A stretch of DNA of 57,207 bases from a bacterium (GTDB taxonomy: Bacteria > Sysuimicrobiota > Sysuimicrobiia > Sysuimicrobiales > Segetimicrobiaceae). The stretch spans positions 1 to 57,207 of the forward strand of contig DATGJN010000075.1 of assembly GCA_035295165.1 (NCBI GenBank), written 5' to 3'. Position 1 is the stretch's first letter. Every line of letters begins with the position of its first letter. The position numbers were made by a program, and so were the translations under genes. Under the pieces are notes generated by a model. The model was not told where the DNA came from. It saw only the letters and a program-made list of their open reading frames with translations, and ran no database searches. Below are positions 24,659-33,507 of the stretch, piece after piece.

Positions 24659-27600
24659 CTATGCGCGCGCCGCGCGTTGGATCTCCGCCGGCGCGGCCCG
24701 CTCCACCCACGCGGCGAACGCATCGAACGCCGCACGCTCGCGGACGCCCTCGCGAAACCGCAACGAGACGTTGAGGTCACGCCGCGCGTCCGCGGGCACC
24801 AATCGCACCGACCACCCCGACCCGACGCTCTCGCGCACGGCCAGCCCGACCTCCTCGAACACCGCGCAGGCCGCGCCCACCGTCGCGCGCGCGGCCTCGG
24901 GGACCGCGGCGCGGACGCGCGCCCAGGTCTCCTCGTCCGGCCAGGCAATGGGGTCGCCCCCACGCCACTCGCGAAGCGCGCGGTAGATCCGGACCAGCAG
25001 GTCGCGGCCGGGAGACCGGATCTCGATCGCCCGGCGCCGTACCTCCCGGCAGCCGGCGCCGAACGCGAGCGTCACCGTGGATGGACGCCGGTCCAGCCCC
25101 ACCGTGGCACAGGCGGCGAGCAACTCACGGCGCCCGCTCGGAAACGACGCCAAGACGGCCCGCCGCAGATCGTGCGGCACCGCCTCCTCGTGCAGCATCG
25201 TCGTCACAAGCACCCTGAGCCGTCCCTCCTCGAACGCCCGCGCCACCACGTGTCGCACCCGCCCCGGCAGGCCCTCATGCAGGTACCCGATCCGCGCGTC
25301 CGCGCCCGCCCGTTCCCGCAGGCGAGTCGCCAGGCGCACGCATCCCTCGGGCGACGCAGTATAAACGACGGTTTTCTCGCCTACGTTGACCACTTCCTCT
25401 ACCACGGCGTCCGGGTCGGCGGCGTCCCGCCGGTCCTCGAAGCGCACGAGCGGGCGCGCGGGATCGTCCCGCAGCAGCGGCACACCGGGTCGGCCGCGCA
25501 CCAGTGCGGCGGCCTCCGTCGGCTCACCGATGGTCAGCGTAGTGCGGCGCAGGATCGTCGGCGGCAACGTCGCGACATCCGCGAGGGAGACGCCGTCGAG
25601 CACGGTCACCGTCGCCCGGTCGACCCACGGCGCCACCAACGTTCCCTCGCGTGCCGCTTCCACGCTCGCGACCACAACATCCGCGGCCCCCGCGCGGAGC
25701 GCGGCCAGCGCCCGATCCCGCTGTCCGATGCCGAGCAGGCCGTGCACCGGTTGCACCCGGAGGCCGAGCCCGCCGAGCTGGGCCGCCAACTGTTCGCCGC
25801 GGCGGACGGCGTCGCACCACAGCGGTTCAACCACGAGCGCGCCCAGTTCACCGCCCGCCGCCACCGCGGCGGCTCCGGCGATCACCGTGACCCATCCTCG
25901 CCCCGGGGACGCCGCGAGCACGACCGAACGGCCCCGGGCGATCTCGGCCAGCGCCTCAGCCTGGGCGGGCCGCAGGGGGCGTCCGCCGTTGACGTAGATC
26001 GGCAACCGCGCGATCGCCGCGTCCCGGTCCAGCGCGCGCCACGCCCGCCGGGACGAGGCGCCGAATGCGGTGGGCTCGCCGTCCTCGCGCTGAACGTAGA
26101 GGTTCACGCCGAGCGTGCGGTCCCCGCCGCCCGTGACCGCAGACACCGTCGCCCGGTACCGCCCGCCCGCGTCCATCCCGGGCGCGATCCGCCCGGCGAC
26201 GCGCGCACTGAGATAGCCCACCATGCGGCCGTCCGCGGTCGCGACGCGGACGGCGTGCGGGTCGTACGGGTTCGCAGGCTCGCGTCGGAGCGACAGCGGA
26301 TCGCCCTGCACAAGCGTGGCGATCACCGTCTGACGATCGTCGAACGTCACCCCGGCGACCTTGGTGTAGAATTCCGGCGCGTTCTCGCGGTCGTCCTCGG
26401 GTCGGTCGAGATAGTCGTCCGCCCGCCGAAACAGCCGATCCACGAGCAGGCCCGTATCCGACAGCACCGTCGCCGGATCGAGGCCCGGAACCTCCAACGC
26501 GCGCAGCCGGAGGCGAACCCGTCCCGGCTCGAACCGATCGAGCTCCGGCACGAACGCTAGGTCCACCGAGGCGTCGGTGAAGCTCAGCACCTCGCCGAGC
26601 GCCGCCATCGAGAACCCAATCGTCTCAGCGAACACCGACCCGTCCGTGACGCCCATGCGCAGGTGCGCGCCGTCTCCCACGAGCCGCCGCGTCACCGCGC
26701 GGACGGCCCGCACCGCGAGCACCGGTTGGGGATTGCCCGGCCCGAACGGCGCGAGGGCGTCCAGCGCGGTCACGAGGGCTACGGTCACGTCCGGGAGCGC
26801 GAGTTCGGCATCAACGTCGAGCGGCGCCGCCCGCGCGGGCGCACGCTCTGCGGCCACCTCCAGGAACGCGCGGCGAAATCCGTCGATCTCGGCGCCGTCG
26901 ATCGACAGTCCCGCGGCCATCGCGTGCCCACCGAACCCGCGCAGGTGGGCGCGGCAGGCGCCGAGCGCCTCCACCAGGTGAAATCCCTCGACGCTGCGCG
27001 CCGAGCCCCGGCCGGTTCCGCCCGCAAGCGCCACGGCCACTGCCGGGCGGCCGTACTGCTCCGCCAGCCGCCCGGCGACGAGCCCGACGACCCCCGGATG
27101 CCACCCCTCGCCGGCGACCACGAGCGCCGCCCCATCAGGTTCGGGCCCGACCTGCGCGAGCGCCTCTGCCAACACGTGCTCGAGGACGGCCTGCCGCTCG
27201 CGGTTGGCCTCGTCGAGGGTCTGCGCCAGCGCTCGTGCCTCCACAGGATCGTCCGTGAGCAACAGGCGCAGGGCGGGCGTCGGATCACCGAGCCGGCCCG
27301 GCGCGTTGAGCCGGGGGCCGAGCTGCCAGCCGACGTGCCACGCCTCCACCGGCCCCGTGATTCCCGCGATCTCCAGGAGGGCTTTGAGACCCTCGGCCGG
27401 CGCGGCGCGCAGTTGCGCGAGCCCGCCCGCGGCCAGCCGTCGATTGGCGCCGCGCAGGGGCACGACGTCGGCGATCGTGCCGAGCGCGGCGAGGGCCGCG
27501 AGGTCTACCGGCGCCCCGCGCCCCGCGACGCGCCGACGCAGCGCCCACGCGAGCAGGAACGCGAGGCCGGCCGCGCAGGGCGCGTCCGTGCGCCCCTCGT

Positions 27601-28174
27601 CCGCCGCACCGCCGTGGGCGTCGGGCGCCACGATCACGGCGGCCGGCCGCTCGGACCCGGGCATGTGGTGGTCCACGACCACGACGTCGAGCCCCAACGC
27701 CCTGGCGCGGGCGACCGCCTCCACCGCGGTAATGCCGCAGTCCGCCGCGATCAACACGCGGGCGCCCTGGGCCGCGAGTTCCTCCACGGCGCGCACGCCG
27801 AGACCGTACCCGTCCCGCGTCCGGTGCGGCACGTACCACAACGGGTCCGCGCCGAGGCCGCGCAGGGTGCGCACGAGAATCGCGGTCGCGCAGATGCCGT
27901 CCACGTCGTAGTCACCGTGCACCGCCAGCGGCTCCCCCGCCTCGAGCGCGCGGGCGAGCCGCTCCGTCGCGTCCGCCATGCCCGGAACCGTCAGCGGGTC
28001 GGAGAGACCGTCAAGGGAGGGGTTGAGAAAATCGCGCGCCGCCGGAACGGTGACGATCCCGCGGCGCCGGAGGATCCCGCCAACGATCGGCGGCACGCCG
28101 ACCGCGCGCGCGAACGCCTCCGCCTCGGGATCGGGAGGCGCCACCACCCAGGAGGTTTTGTTGGCGACGGCCAT
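24659..28174 (-). CDS. recJ: RecJ single-strand exonuclease fused to HIRAN domain and helicase-like module
   Basis: About 1171 residues, roughly twice the usual RecJ length. Residues 1-575 are a full RecJ: DYDVDG (about 88), ADCGIT, VVDHHMPG (about 168) for metal binding, RLNAPGRLGD, GRGSARS and GGHAMAAG (DHHA1), then the OB domain. Residues about 602-696 match a HIRAN domain (KVAGVTFDDRQ, REPANPYDPHAVRV, GRMVGYLSARVA, GVNLYV), a module that binds 3' DNA ends in fork-remodelling helicases. Residues about 725-1010 resemble two RecA-like helicase lobes, but Walker A reads AASPGRGWVT, without the Lys and Ser/Thr. RecJ degrades ssDNA 5' to 3' in recombination and repair. The start is an ATG (GTG at 28177 is an alternative) directly after a TATAAT box, without a ribosome binding site. 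Confidence 0.93.
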   Translation of the reverse strand: MAVANKTSWVVAPPDPEAEAFARAVGVPPIVGGILRRRGIVTVPAARDFLNPSLDGLSDPLTVPGMADATERLARALEAGEPLAVHGDYDVDGICATAILVRTLRGLGADPLWYVPHRTRDGYGLGVRAVEELAAQGARVLIAADCGITAVEAVARARALGLDVVVVDHHMPGSERPAAVIVAPDAHGGAADEGRTDAPCAAGLAFLLAWALRRRVAGRGAPVDLAALAALGTIADVVPLRGANRRLAAGGLAQLRAAPAEGLKALLEIAGITGPVEAWHVGWQLGPRLNAPGRLGDPTPALRLLLTDDPVEARALAQTLDEANRERQAVLEHVLAEALAQVGPEPDGAALVVAGEGWHPGVVGLVAGRLAEQYGRPAVAVALAGGTGRGSARSVEGFHLVEALGACRAHLRGFGGHAMAAGLSIDGAEIDGFRRAFLEVAAERAPARAAPLDVDAELALPDVTVALVTALDALAPFGPGNPQPVLAVRAVRAVTRRLVGDGAHLRMGVTDGSVFAETIGFSMAALGEVLSFTDASVDLAFVPELDRFEPGRVRLRLRALEVPGLDPATVLSDTGLLVDRLFRRADDYLDRPEDDRENAPEFYTKVAGVTFDDRQTVIATLVQGDPLSLRREPANPYDPHAVRVATADGRMVGYLSARVAGRIAPGMDAGGRYRATVSAVTGGGDRTLGVNLYVQREDGEPTAFGASSRRAWRALDRDAAIARLPIYVNGGRPLRPAQAEALAEIARGRSVVLAASPGRGWVTVIAGAAAVAAGGELGALVVEPLWCDAVRRGEQLAAQLGGLGLRVQPVHGLLGIGQRDRALAALRAGAADVVVASVEAAREGTLVAPWVDRATVTVLDGVSLADVATLPPTILRRTTLTIGEPTEAAALVRGRPGVPLLRDDPARPLVRFEDRRDAADPDAVVEEVVNVGEKTVVYTASPEGCVRLATRLRERAGADARIGYLHEGLPGRVRHVVARAFEEGRLRVLVTTMLHEEAVPHDLRRAVLASFPSGRRELLAACATVGLDRRPSTVTLAFGAGCREVRRRAIEIRSPGRDLLVRIYRALREWRGGDPIAWPDEETWARVRAAVPEAARATVGAACAVFEEVGLAVRESVGSGWSVRLVPADARRDLNVSLRFREGVRERAAFDAFAAWVERAAPAEIQRAARA

Positions 28175-28182
28175 CACTTTGA

Positions 28183-28188
28183 ATTATA
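28183..28188 (-). promoter_or_regulatory. -10 box of recJ, leaderless-type
   Basis: A perfect TATAAT lies on the minus strand with its last base 8 nt before the recJ ATG at 28174 (5 nt before the GTG at 28177). No Shine-Dalgarno fits in this space, so the transcript probably begins at or near the start codon. No convincing -35 is present at 17-18 bp; a TTGACG lies 25 bp upstream of the -10. Confidence 0.55.
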
Positions 28189-28215
28189 GCGCGTGGTCCG
28201 TCGGGCCTCGCACCG

Positions 28216-29511
28216 TCAACCCAGATGGACGCCCGGGACGTGCGCGCCACACCCGTTCAGCGCGAACTCGAAGATGTCAAAGTTCCGCAGGCCCTGGTTC
28301 GCCCGCGCGGCATAGTCGCGGGTCACCGGGTGCGACACGATGAACGGCACGGGTTGCTCGGTTACACCGCCGTGCGACCGAAGCCGCGCCCCGACGAGGT
28401 GCGTCAGGTCGTGCTCGACGACCCGCGAGCCGATCGCACACCCGCGTCTGGCCACGACGGCGATATCGGCCTCCCGGTCCTCGGGCAAGTCGAACCGCGC
28501 ACAGGCGTCCTCCCGCGACAACGCGCATTCCACGGCGGGCAGCGCGCCGATGAACCGCAACACGGTGGCGCGCTCGATCCCGGGACGCATCAGATACACG
28601 CGGACGAAGCCGCCGAGCGCGCCGTGGTGCCTGACAAACGGGTCGGTGATCGGACAGATCACCCGGGTCGCCCCCGCTCCGAACGCCGCGTCCAGTCGAT
28701 CGCCGAGATAGAGCACATTCGGGCGGCCGTCCGGCAGCGCCATGTCGGTCATGCCGTGGTCGGCCACGACCCCGACGCGGGCCCCGCACGCCGCGAGCCG
28801 CCCGAGGCGTTCGTCCACGGCGCCCATGAACACGTTGGCCTCCGGAGACCCCGGCGCGTGCTTGTGCTGCACGTAATCCGACAACGACAGGTAGGTCAGA
28901 TCGGGGCGGCGCGTCTCCAGCAAACGGATCCCGGCGTCCAGCACAAACAAGGAGAGATCGGCCGAGTACGGATCCGGCGCCGAGCGGCCGACCAACTCGA
29001 CGACCCCGTCTATGCCGTTCTCGGCGATCGTGCACGACCCAGCCCGCTCGGCCGAAAAGACGACACCGGTGACCCCCGCCCCCAGCGCCAGCCGCAGCTT
29101 GTCCTTGGCGGTAATCACCGCGACCGCGGCGCCCGCGTCGGAGAACCGCGCGAGGATCGTCGGCGCCCGGAGCGGCTGCGCGTCGACCATCATGACCTCC
29201 CGCCCGGTCTCCCGCTCGAGATAGTAGTTCCCCGACACCCCGTGGATCGCCGGAGGGGCGCCGCAGACAATGGAGATGTTGTTCGGGTTCGTAAACGTCG
29301 GCATCGCCGCCGAGGCGATGGCCGCGAACCCCTCGCGCGTCATGCGGTCGATCACCGGGATCACGCCCGCGGCACGCGCGGCCGCAATGTACGCGGGGTC
29401 GCATCCGTCGATGCAGACGACGACCACCGGCAGCACGGGCCAGCGCAGCACGCGCCCGTTGACGGGAACCGGTGCCTTCCCGGCGCCGCGAGCGCGCTCG
29501 GCCAATGACAT
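28216..29511 (-). CDS. phnA: Phosphonoacetate hydrolase PhnA-like (alkaline phosphatase superfamily)
   Basis: A 431-residue di-zinc hydrolase. VVVCIDGCDPAYI supplies Asp35, MPTFTNPNN supplies the probable nucleophile Thr74, TYLSLSDYVQHKHAPG supplies an Asp/His pair, VVADHGMTD another Asp-His, and LRSHGGVTEQPVPFI the last His. This set and the HGVSGNYYLERETGREVMMV block match phosphonoacetate hydrolase, which splits phosphonoacetate to acetate and phosphate; a related phosphonate or phosphodiester substrate remains possible. No phosphonate transport or regulatory gene is adjacent. The ATG at 29511 follows GGAGG at a rather long 12-nt spacing. The gene is followed closely by the recJ promoter. 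Confidence 0.85.
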   Translation of the reverse strand: MSLAERARGAGKAPVPVNGRVLRWPVLPVVVVCIDGCDPAYIAAARAAGVIPVIDRMTREGFAAIASAAMPTFTNPNNISIVCGAPPAIHGVSGNYYLERETGREVMMVDAQPLRAPTILARFSDAGAAVAVITAKDKLRLALGAGVTGVVFSAERAGSCTIAENGIDGVVELVGRSAPDPYSADLSLFVLDAGIRLLETRRPDLTYLSLSDYVQHKHAPGSPEANVFMGAVDERLGRLAACGARVGVVADHGMTDMALPDGRPNVLYLGDRLDAAFGAGATRVICPITDPFVRHHGALGGFVRVYLMRPGIERATVLRFIGALPAVECALSREDACARFDLPEDREADIAVVARRGCAIGSRVVEHDLTHLVGARLRSHGGVTEQPVPFIVSHPVTRDYAARANQGLRNFDIFEFALNGCGAHVPGVHLG

Positions 29512-29703
29512 GTGCTCGGTTCGCCTCCTGTCGTCCCGGCCGCGTGTCGAGCTCACGGGGTGACACATCTCAAGACCGCATCCGGAGACAGCGTCCGGGT
29601 TAACGGCTCGGGAACGGACGGCGAAGACCTGGGCCAGGCGCTCCGGCGGACGGAACGCCAGGGGCTCCGCCCTCGAGCGCGGGGGCGGCGCGTCCGGGCG
29701 CGG

Positions 29704-30027
29704 CTATGGAAACCGCCGGGTGTCGTCGGGGCCCGGCGGCGAGGAGGACAGGCCCGGCCCGGACGGGGCGCGCGTGGGTCCTTCGTGCGTCCGCAGGCGT
29801 TGTTCGAGGTCGCGGATCCGCCCGCCGAGGCGCACCCGGTGGGGCAGCGAGGAAAGAAACGTCAGCAGCGCCCCGAGCACGCCCGCCCCCACGATGGCCA
29901 GCGCGACCGGGCCGTCGAACAGCTGCCACTGCCAGAACCGCACGACGACCGTGGTGGTGGTATTGCTAAGCGTGAAGATGGTCACCGCGAGCAGGATGAG
30001 CACGAGCCACACCGGCACCCCGCGCAT
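29704..30027 (-). CDS. lapA: LapA/DUF1049 family small membrane protein
   Basis: A 107-residue protein with two transmembrane helices (WLVLILLAVTIFTLSNT and VALAIVGAGVLGALLTFL) separated by VVVRFWQWQLFDGP, the LapA pattern of SNxxxVxxxFxxxxxxxP. A cytoplasmic basic stretch follows (RVRLGGRIRDLEQRL), and the tail is Pro/Ser-rich. In E. coli LapA works with LapB in LPS assembly control; no LapB is present, so the role here is open. TAGGAGG before its ATG includes the secF stop, making it the third gene of secD-secF-lapA. About 190 bp without a visible gene separate it from phnA. Confidence 0.8.
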   Translation of the reverse strand: MRGVPVWLVLILLAVTIFTLSNTTTTVVVRFWQWQLFDGPVALAIVGAGVLGALLTFLSSLPHRVRLGGRIRDLEQRLRTHEGPTRAPSGPGLSSSPPGPDDTRRFP

Positions 30028-30037
30028 CCGCGACCTC

Positions 30038-31081
30038 CTACCGCCGTCGGCGGCCGCTCCGGCGCCGTCCGGCTCCCGGCCTGACTGGGGCGTTCAGCAC
30101 CGGCGCCACCATCGCCTCGTCGCCGCTGCCATCGCCGCTCGGCGCCGGCTCCCGGGGCCCAGCCGCGGGACGCGGGGCGGACGCGCTCGACGACGGGTGC
30201 CGCCGCTCGGCCCAGTTGTGCCAGTCCACCAGAATCGGGCTGGCGTTGAAGATCGAGGAGTACCCGCCGGTGACGATCGACACCACCAGGCCGAACGCGA
30301 CGCCGCGAATCGTCTCCCCGCCAAACACGTAGACCGCGCCGATCGCCAGCACCGCGGTCATCGCGGTGTTGATCGACCGGACGAGCGCCTCGAGCACGCT
30401 GCGGTTGACGAGCGGCTCGAACGGCTCGCGGGTCCGCATGTTCAGGTTCTCGCGGATCCGGTCGAAGATCACGATCGTGTCGTTGATGGAGTAGCCGGCG
30501 ACCGTGAGCAGCACCGCGAGGAACGAGCTGTCGACCTCGAACTGGGTCAGCGCGAACGCCCCAATCACCACGAGCAGGTCGTGCAGCAACGCCACGTCCG
30601 CCGCGATCGCGAACCGGATCGAGCGGAACCGGATCGAGATGAAGATTACCTGCAGGATGATGCCGAGCACGACGCCCATGATCGCCGCGTTGCGCAGCTC
30701 GGCCCCGATCTCGGGCCCCACCGTGTCCTCGCGCAGCATCTGCGTGTGCGTGAACTTGGCCCGCACGGCGTCGGTGATCTGGTTCATCTGCAGTTGGGTG
30801 AGCGGCCGCGTCTTGATGAAAACTTCGTTCTGACCGGACCGCTGGATCACCGCATCGGCCAACCCGAACCCAGTGATCACGTTCCGGATGTCCCCGTCCG
30901 AGAACGGATCGTTGATCTGCAGTTCCAGCTGGTTGCCGCCGGTGAAGTCGACGCCCCAGTTGAGGGCGTGATGATCCCTCACGTGATGCACGTACAGCGC
31001 GATGAGCCCCGGAATGATCACCGCGAGCGATAATAGATAGTACCATCGGCGGTGACGGATCAGATTGAACGTCTTGTCCAC
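30038..31081 (-). CDS. secF: Protein translocase subunit SecF
   Basis: A 347-residue RND-type membrane protein that, with SecD, uses the proton gradient to help complete protein export through SecYEG. FNLIRHRRWYYLLSL starts TM1, NWGVDFTGGNQLEL is the SecF signature after TM1, and TM2-TM6 carry GAELRNAAIMGVVLGI, ALLHDLLVVIGAFAL, LTVAGYSINDTIVIFDRIREN (proton-path motif) and RSINTAMTAVLAIGAVY. A tail of about 60 residues rich in Pro/Ser/Gly/Arg is longer than usual. The GTG at 31081 follows GGGAGAG and lies 4 nt after the secD stop. Confidence 0.97.
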   Translation of the reverse strand: MDKTFNLIRHRRWYYLLSLAVIIPGLIALYVHHVRDHHALNWGVDFTGGNQLELQINDPFSDGDIRNVITGFGLADAVIQRSGQNEVFIKTRPLTQLQMNQITDAVRAKFTHTQMLREDTVGPEIGAELRNAAIMGVVLGIILQVIFISIRFRSIRFAIAADVALLHDLLVVIGAFALTQFEVDSSFLAVLLTVAGYSINDTIVIFDRIRENLNMRTREPFEPLVNRSVLEALVRSINTAMTAVLAIGAVYVFGGETIRGVAFGLVVSIVTGGYSSIFNASPILVDWHNWAERRHPSSSASAPRPAAGPREPAPSGDGSGDEAMVAPVLNAPVRPGAGRRRSGRRRR

Positions 31082-31085
31082 GCGC

Positions 31086-32471
31086 CTACTCTCCCGCGCC
31101 GGCGGCGCCGCCGCCCTGGGCCGCGAGCGGCCGCCCCCGCCCCAGGAACGCCAGGTTCTGGATCCACGCGGCGAGCGACGGGACGTCGAGGGCGATGTCC
31201 ACGAACACGCGCGTCACCACGATCGCCGTGAAAATGCTCGTGAGGATGCCGAGGATCAGCGTCACCGCGAACCCACGGACCGGCCCGGTGCCGAGCCAGA
31301 GCAGGACCAGTGCGCCGATGAGAGTCGTGGCGTTGGAGTCGAGGATCGTCACGATCGCCCGGCTCCACCCCGTCGCCACCGAGGCGCGGAGCGTCTTCTG
31401 CGCGCGCAGTTCTTCTTTGACCTTCTCGAAGATGATCACGTTCGCGTCCACGGCGACGCCGAGCGACAGAATGAACCCCGCGATGCCCGGCAGGCTGAGC
31501 GTCGCGCCGATCCCCGCCATGAGGGCGAACAGGATCAGCGTGTAGACGACGAGCGCGACGTCGGCGAGCAGGCCCGCGAACCGATAGTAGAGGAACATGA
31601 ACAGGGCGACGAGCACGATCGCGATCTCCCCGGCGCGGATGCTCCGATCGATCGAGTCCCGACCGAGCACGGGACCCACCGTCCGATTCTCGACCACGGT
31701 CACGGGCAGCGGCAGCGCGCCGGCTCGCAACAGCACGGCGAGGTCCCGCGCGGAGTCGAGCGTAAAACCGCCTTCGATCACGCCCTTCCCGCCGGGAATC
31801 GGGCTGTTGATCACGGGCGAGCTGATGACCCGGCTGTCGAGCACGATGGTGAGGTATTTCCCGATGTTCTTGGTGGTGTAGTCCTCAAATTTCTTTGCGG
31901 CGGAGCTCTTGAACGTGAATCCGACCTGCGGCCGGCCGAATTGGTCAAAGGTGACCTGCGCGTCGCTCAGGTCGGCGCCGGTCAGCAGCACGCTCTTGTG
32001 CAGCTTGATCGTCGATTTGTCCTGGGGCAGCACGACCGTGTCCGACCCCTGCCACTCCGCGCCCGCGGGCAGCGACTGCGTCGCCGTGTCCACGAACTCC
32101 AAGAGCGCGGTCTTTCCGATGATGTCGATCGCGCGCTGGGGATTCTGGATGCCGGGGAGCTGCACCTGAATTCGGTTCGGGCCCTGGCGCGCGATGTCGG
32201 GCTCGGCCACGCCGAGCTGGTCCACGCGGTTGCGAATCACGCGCAGCACGCCGTCCATCGCGTCGTTGCTGATCGGGGTCTGCGCGGTGGGCTGCGCCTG
32301 CAGCACGATGTTGCTGCCGCCCTGGAGATCGAGCCCAAGGTTGAGGTGCGGGCGCGGCGTCTGAAACACGGGCGTCGCCCCGTCCATGCGGACAGGTTGG
32401 AACGCGACGCCGAACGCCGCGAGCGCGATCACGAGCACTCCGATCAGGCGGAGCGGGTGGCTCAGTTTCAC
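31086..32471 (-). CDS. secD: Protein translocase subunit SecD
   Basis: A 461-residue membrane protein, a typical Gram-positive-length SecD. TM1 is LRLIGVLVIALAAFGVAF, then LNLGLDLQGGSNIVLQ (the D1 signature), a periplasmic P1 region with VIRNRVDQLGVAEPDIARQGPNRI split over the fold, LRAGALPLPVTVVENRTVGP before TM2, and the core motifs FALMAGIGATLSLPGIAG and GVAVDANVIIFEKVKEEL. It pairs with SecF for secretion. The GTG at 32471 is preceded by GGAGGG. A consensus promoter lies about 50 nt upstream. Confidence 0.97.
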   Translation of the reverse strand: MKLSHPLRLIGVLVIALAAFGVAFQPVRMDGATPVFQTPRPHLNLGLDLQGGSNIVLQAQPTAQTPISNDAMDGVLRVIRNRVDQLGVAEPDIARQGPNRIQVQLPGIQNPQRAIDIIGKTALLEFVDTATQSLPAGAEWQGSDTVVLPQDKSTIKLHKSVLLTGADLSDAQVTFDQFGRPQVGFTFKSSAAKKFEDYTTKNIGKYLTIVLDSRVISSPVINSPIPGGKGVIEGGFTLDSARDLAVLLRAGALPLPVTVVENRTVGPVLGRDSIDRSIRAGEIAIVLVALFMFLYYRFAGLLADVALVVYTLILFALMAGIGATLSLPGIAGFILSLGVAVDANVIIFEKVKEELRAQKTLRASVATGWSRAIVTILDSNATTLIGALVLLWLGTGPVRGFAVTLILGILTSIFTAIVVTRVFVDIALDVPSLAAWIQNLAFLGRGRPLAAQGGGAAGAGE

Positions 32472-32521
32472 GCGTACGTACCCTCCGGCACAAACAAAAA
32501 AAGCCTTCCGAACCGCCCCCC

Positions 32522-32551
32522 ATTATATCGGCCGACCGGACGCGATGTCAA
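32522..32551 (-). promoter_or_regulatory. Consensus promoter of secD-secF-lapA
   Basis: On the minus strand a perfect -35 TTGACA (32551-32546), an 18-bp spacer and a perfect -10 TATAAT (32527-32522). The short leader (about 45 nt) contains a run of seven T about 30 nt before the start codon. This is the best match to the housekeeping consensus in the window, so strong constitutive expression is likely. Confidence 0.85.
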
Positions 32552-32583
32552 ACGCCTGATCGGTGACGCGTCGTCCGGGAGCG

Positions 32584-33477
32584 TCACCCCGCGACCGCGG
32601 CCGGGCGAAACGGATCCCGACGTGCCGCACGTCGTCCGTCCGGCAGGTCGCCCTCACGTCCCGGCGCCGGGCGGTAGCGCGCCTCGAAGAACGCGAGGGC
32701 GCCCTCCGCCAACAAGTGATAGTACGCGGAGAACACACCGCGCGCCTCGGCCCCGCTCCACCGCGGCGGCAGCAGCTCCTGCGGGAGCCCCGGATCGATG
32801 AACAGGAATTTTCGAAACTCATGCACGAGCCGCGTCTTTTCGGCGAACGCGGTGGCATCGGACAGGAGCCCAGCCGACCCCTCATCCCGTCGCGCCTGCA
32901 CCTTCGGCCTCCACTCCGTCAGAAATCCGGCGTACGCGCGCTCGATCGCGCCGAGGTCCCAGTGGCGGGCGGCAAGTTCGGCGTCGGCGCTCCCGCCGAG
33001 GTGGCGCGCCGCGAACACTTCGATCCGCCCGGCCAATCCGTACCGGTCCGCAACCCCCGCAACATGCTCCAGCAGATCGTTCGGCGCAAGGTACACGCTT
33101 CGCGCGAGCGGGGCGAACCCCATCCACGCGAGTTCGCGGCGGAGCCCCGCGCGGCGCTGGCGATCGGCGGGGTCGCCCGGGACGATCAGCAGTCGCCACA
33201 CTCCGTCCCACGGCTCCGGGTGCAGCTTGAAGATCCGACGGGCGGCCTCCTCCACGCGCCGCTGCCCCCGCACCGTGAGCGCGTAGTAGCTCGCCCGCCC
33301 GTCCCGGATCGGCGTCAGCCAGCCCTGCCGGGCCATGCGCGACACCGCCGCCCGCACCGCGGTGGCCGTAAAGCTCAATTCCGCCATGAGCGCGATCAGG
33401 CTGCCGATCCAGATCGTGCCGCCGTAGTGTCGGACGTAGTCGCCGAACAGCGTGAAGAGCATCGAGCGGGCCCGCAA
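32584..33477 (-). CDS. paaX: PaaX family transcriptional repressor
   Basis: A 297-residue regulator like PaaX, which represses phenylacetate degradation genes and is released by phenylacetyl-CoA. The N-terminal winged helix is FGDYVRHYGGTIWIGSLIAL...VRAAVSRMARQGWL with YYALTVRGQRRVEEA; then the central PaaX domain WRLLIVPGDPADRQRRAGLRRELAWMGF, and the C-terminal domain with EFRKFLFIDPGLPQELLPPRW, a strong family hallmark. The TTG at 33477 is chosen because AAAGGGGGT lies 7 nt upstream; ATG 33462 is the alternative. It ends the valS-thiolase gene run and may regulate the neighbouring CoA enzymes. Confidence 0.92.
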   Translation of the reverse strand: MRARSMLFTLFGDYVRHYGGTIWIGSLIALMAELSFTATAVRAAVSRMARQGWLTPIRDGRASYYALTVRGQRRVEEAARRIFKLHPEPWDGVWRLLIVPGDPADRQRRAGLRRELAWMGFAPLARSVYLAPNDLLEHVAGVADRYGLAGRIEVFAARHLGGSADAELAARHWDLGAIERAYAGFLTEWRPKVQARRDEGSAGLLSDATAFAEKTRLVHEFRKFLFIDPGLPQELLPPRWSGAEARGVFSAYYHLLAEGALAFFEARYRPAPGREGDLPDGRRAARRDPFRPAAVAG

Positions 33478-33507
33478 CGAAGACCCCCTTTCCGCCTGGT
33501 GGCCGGC

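Noticed and set aside
21996-24986. A 996-codon open frame on the plus strand opposite rel
   Set aside because: Its translation is His/Arg/Leu-rich without recognisable motifs and is fully antisense to rel and the recJ end.
24659-28174. Possible assembly error or frameshift joining RecJ to a second gene
   Set aside because: The frame is open throughout, codon use looks uniform and the HIRAN segment follows the RecJ OB domain through a short linker, so a real fusion is the simpler reading.
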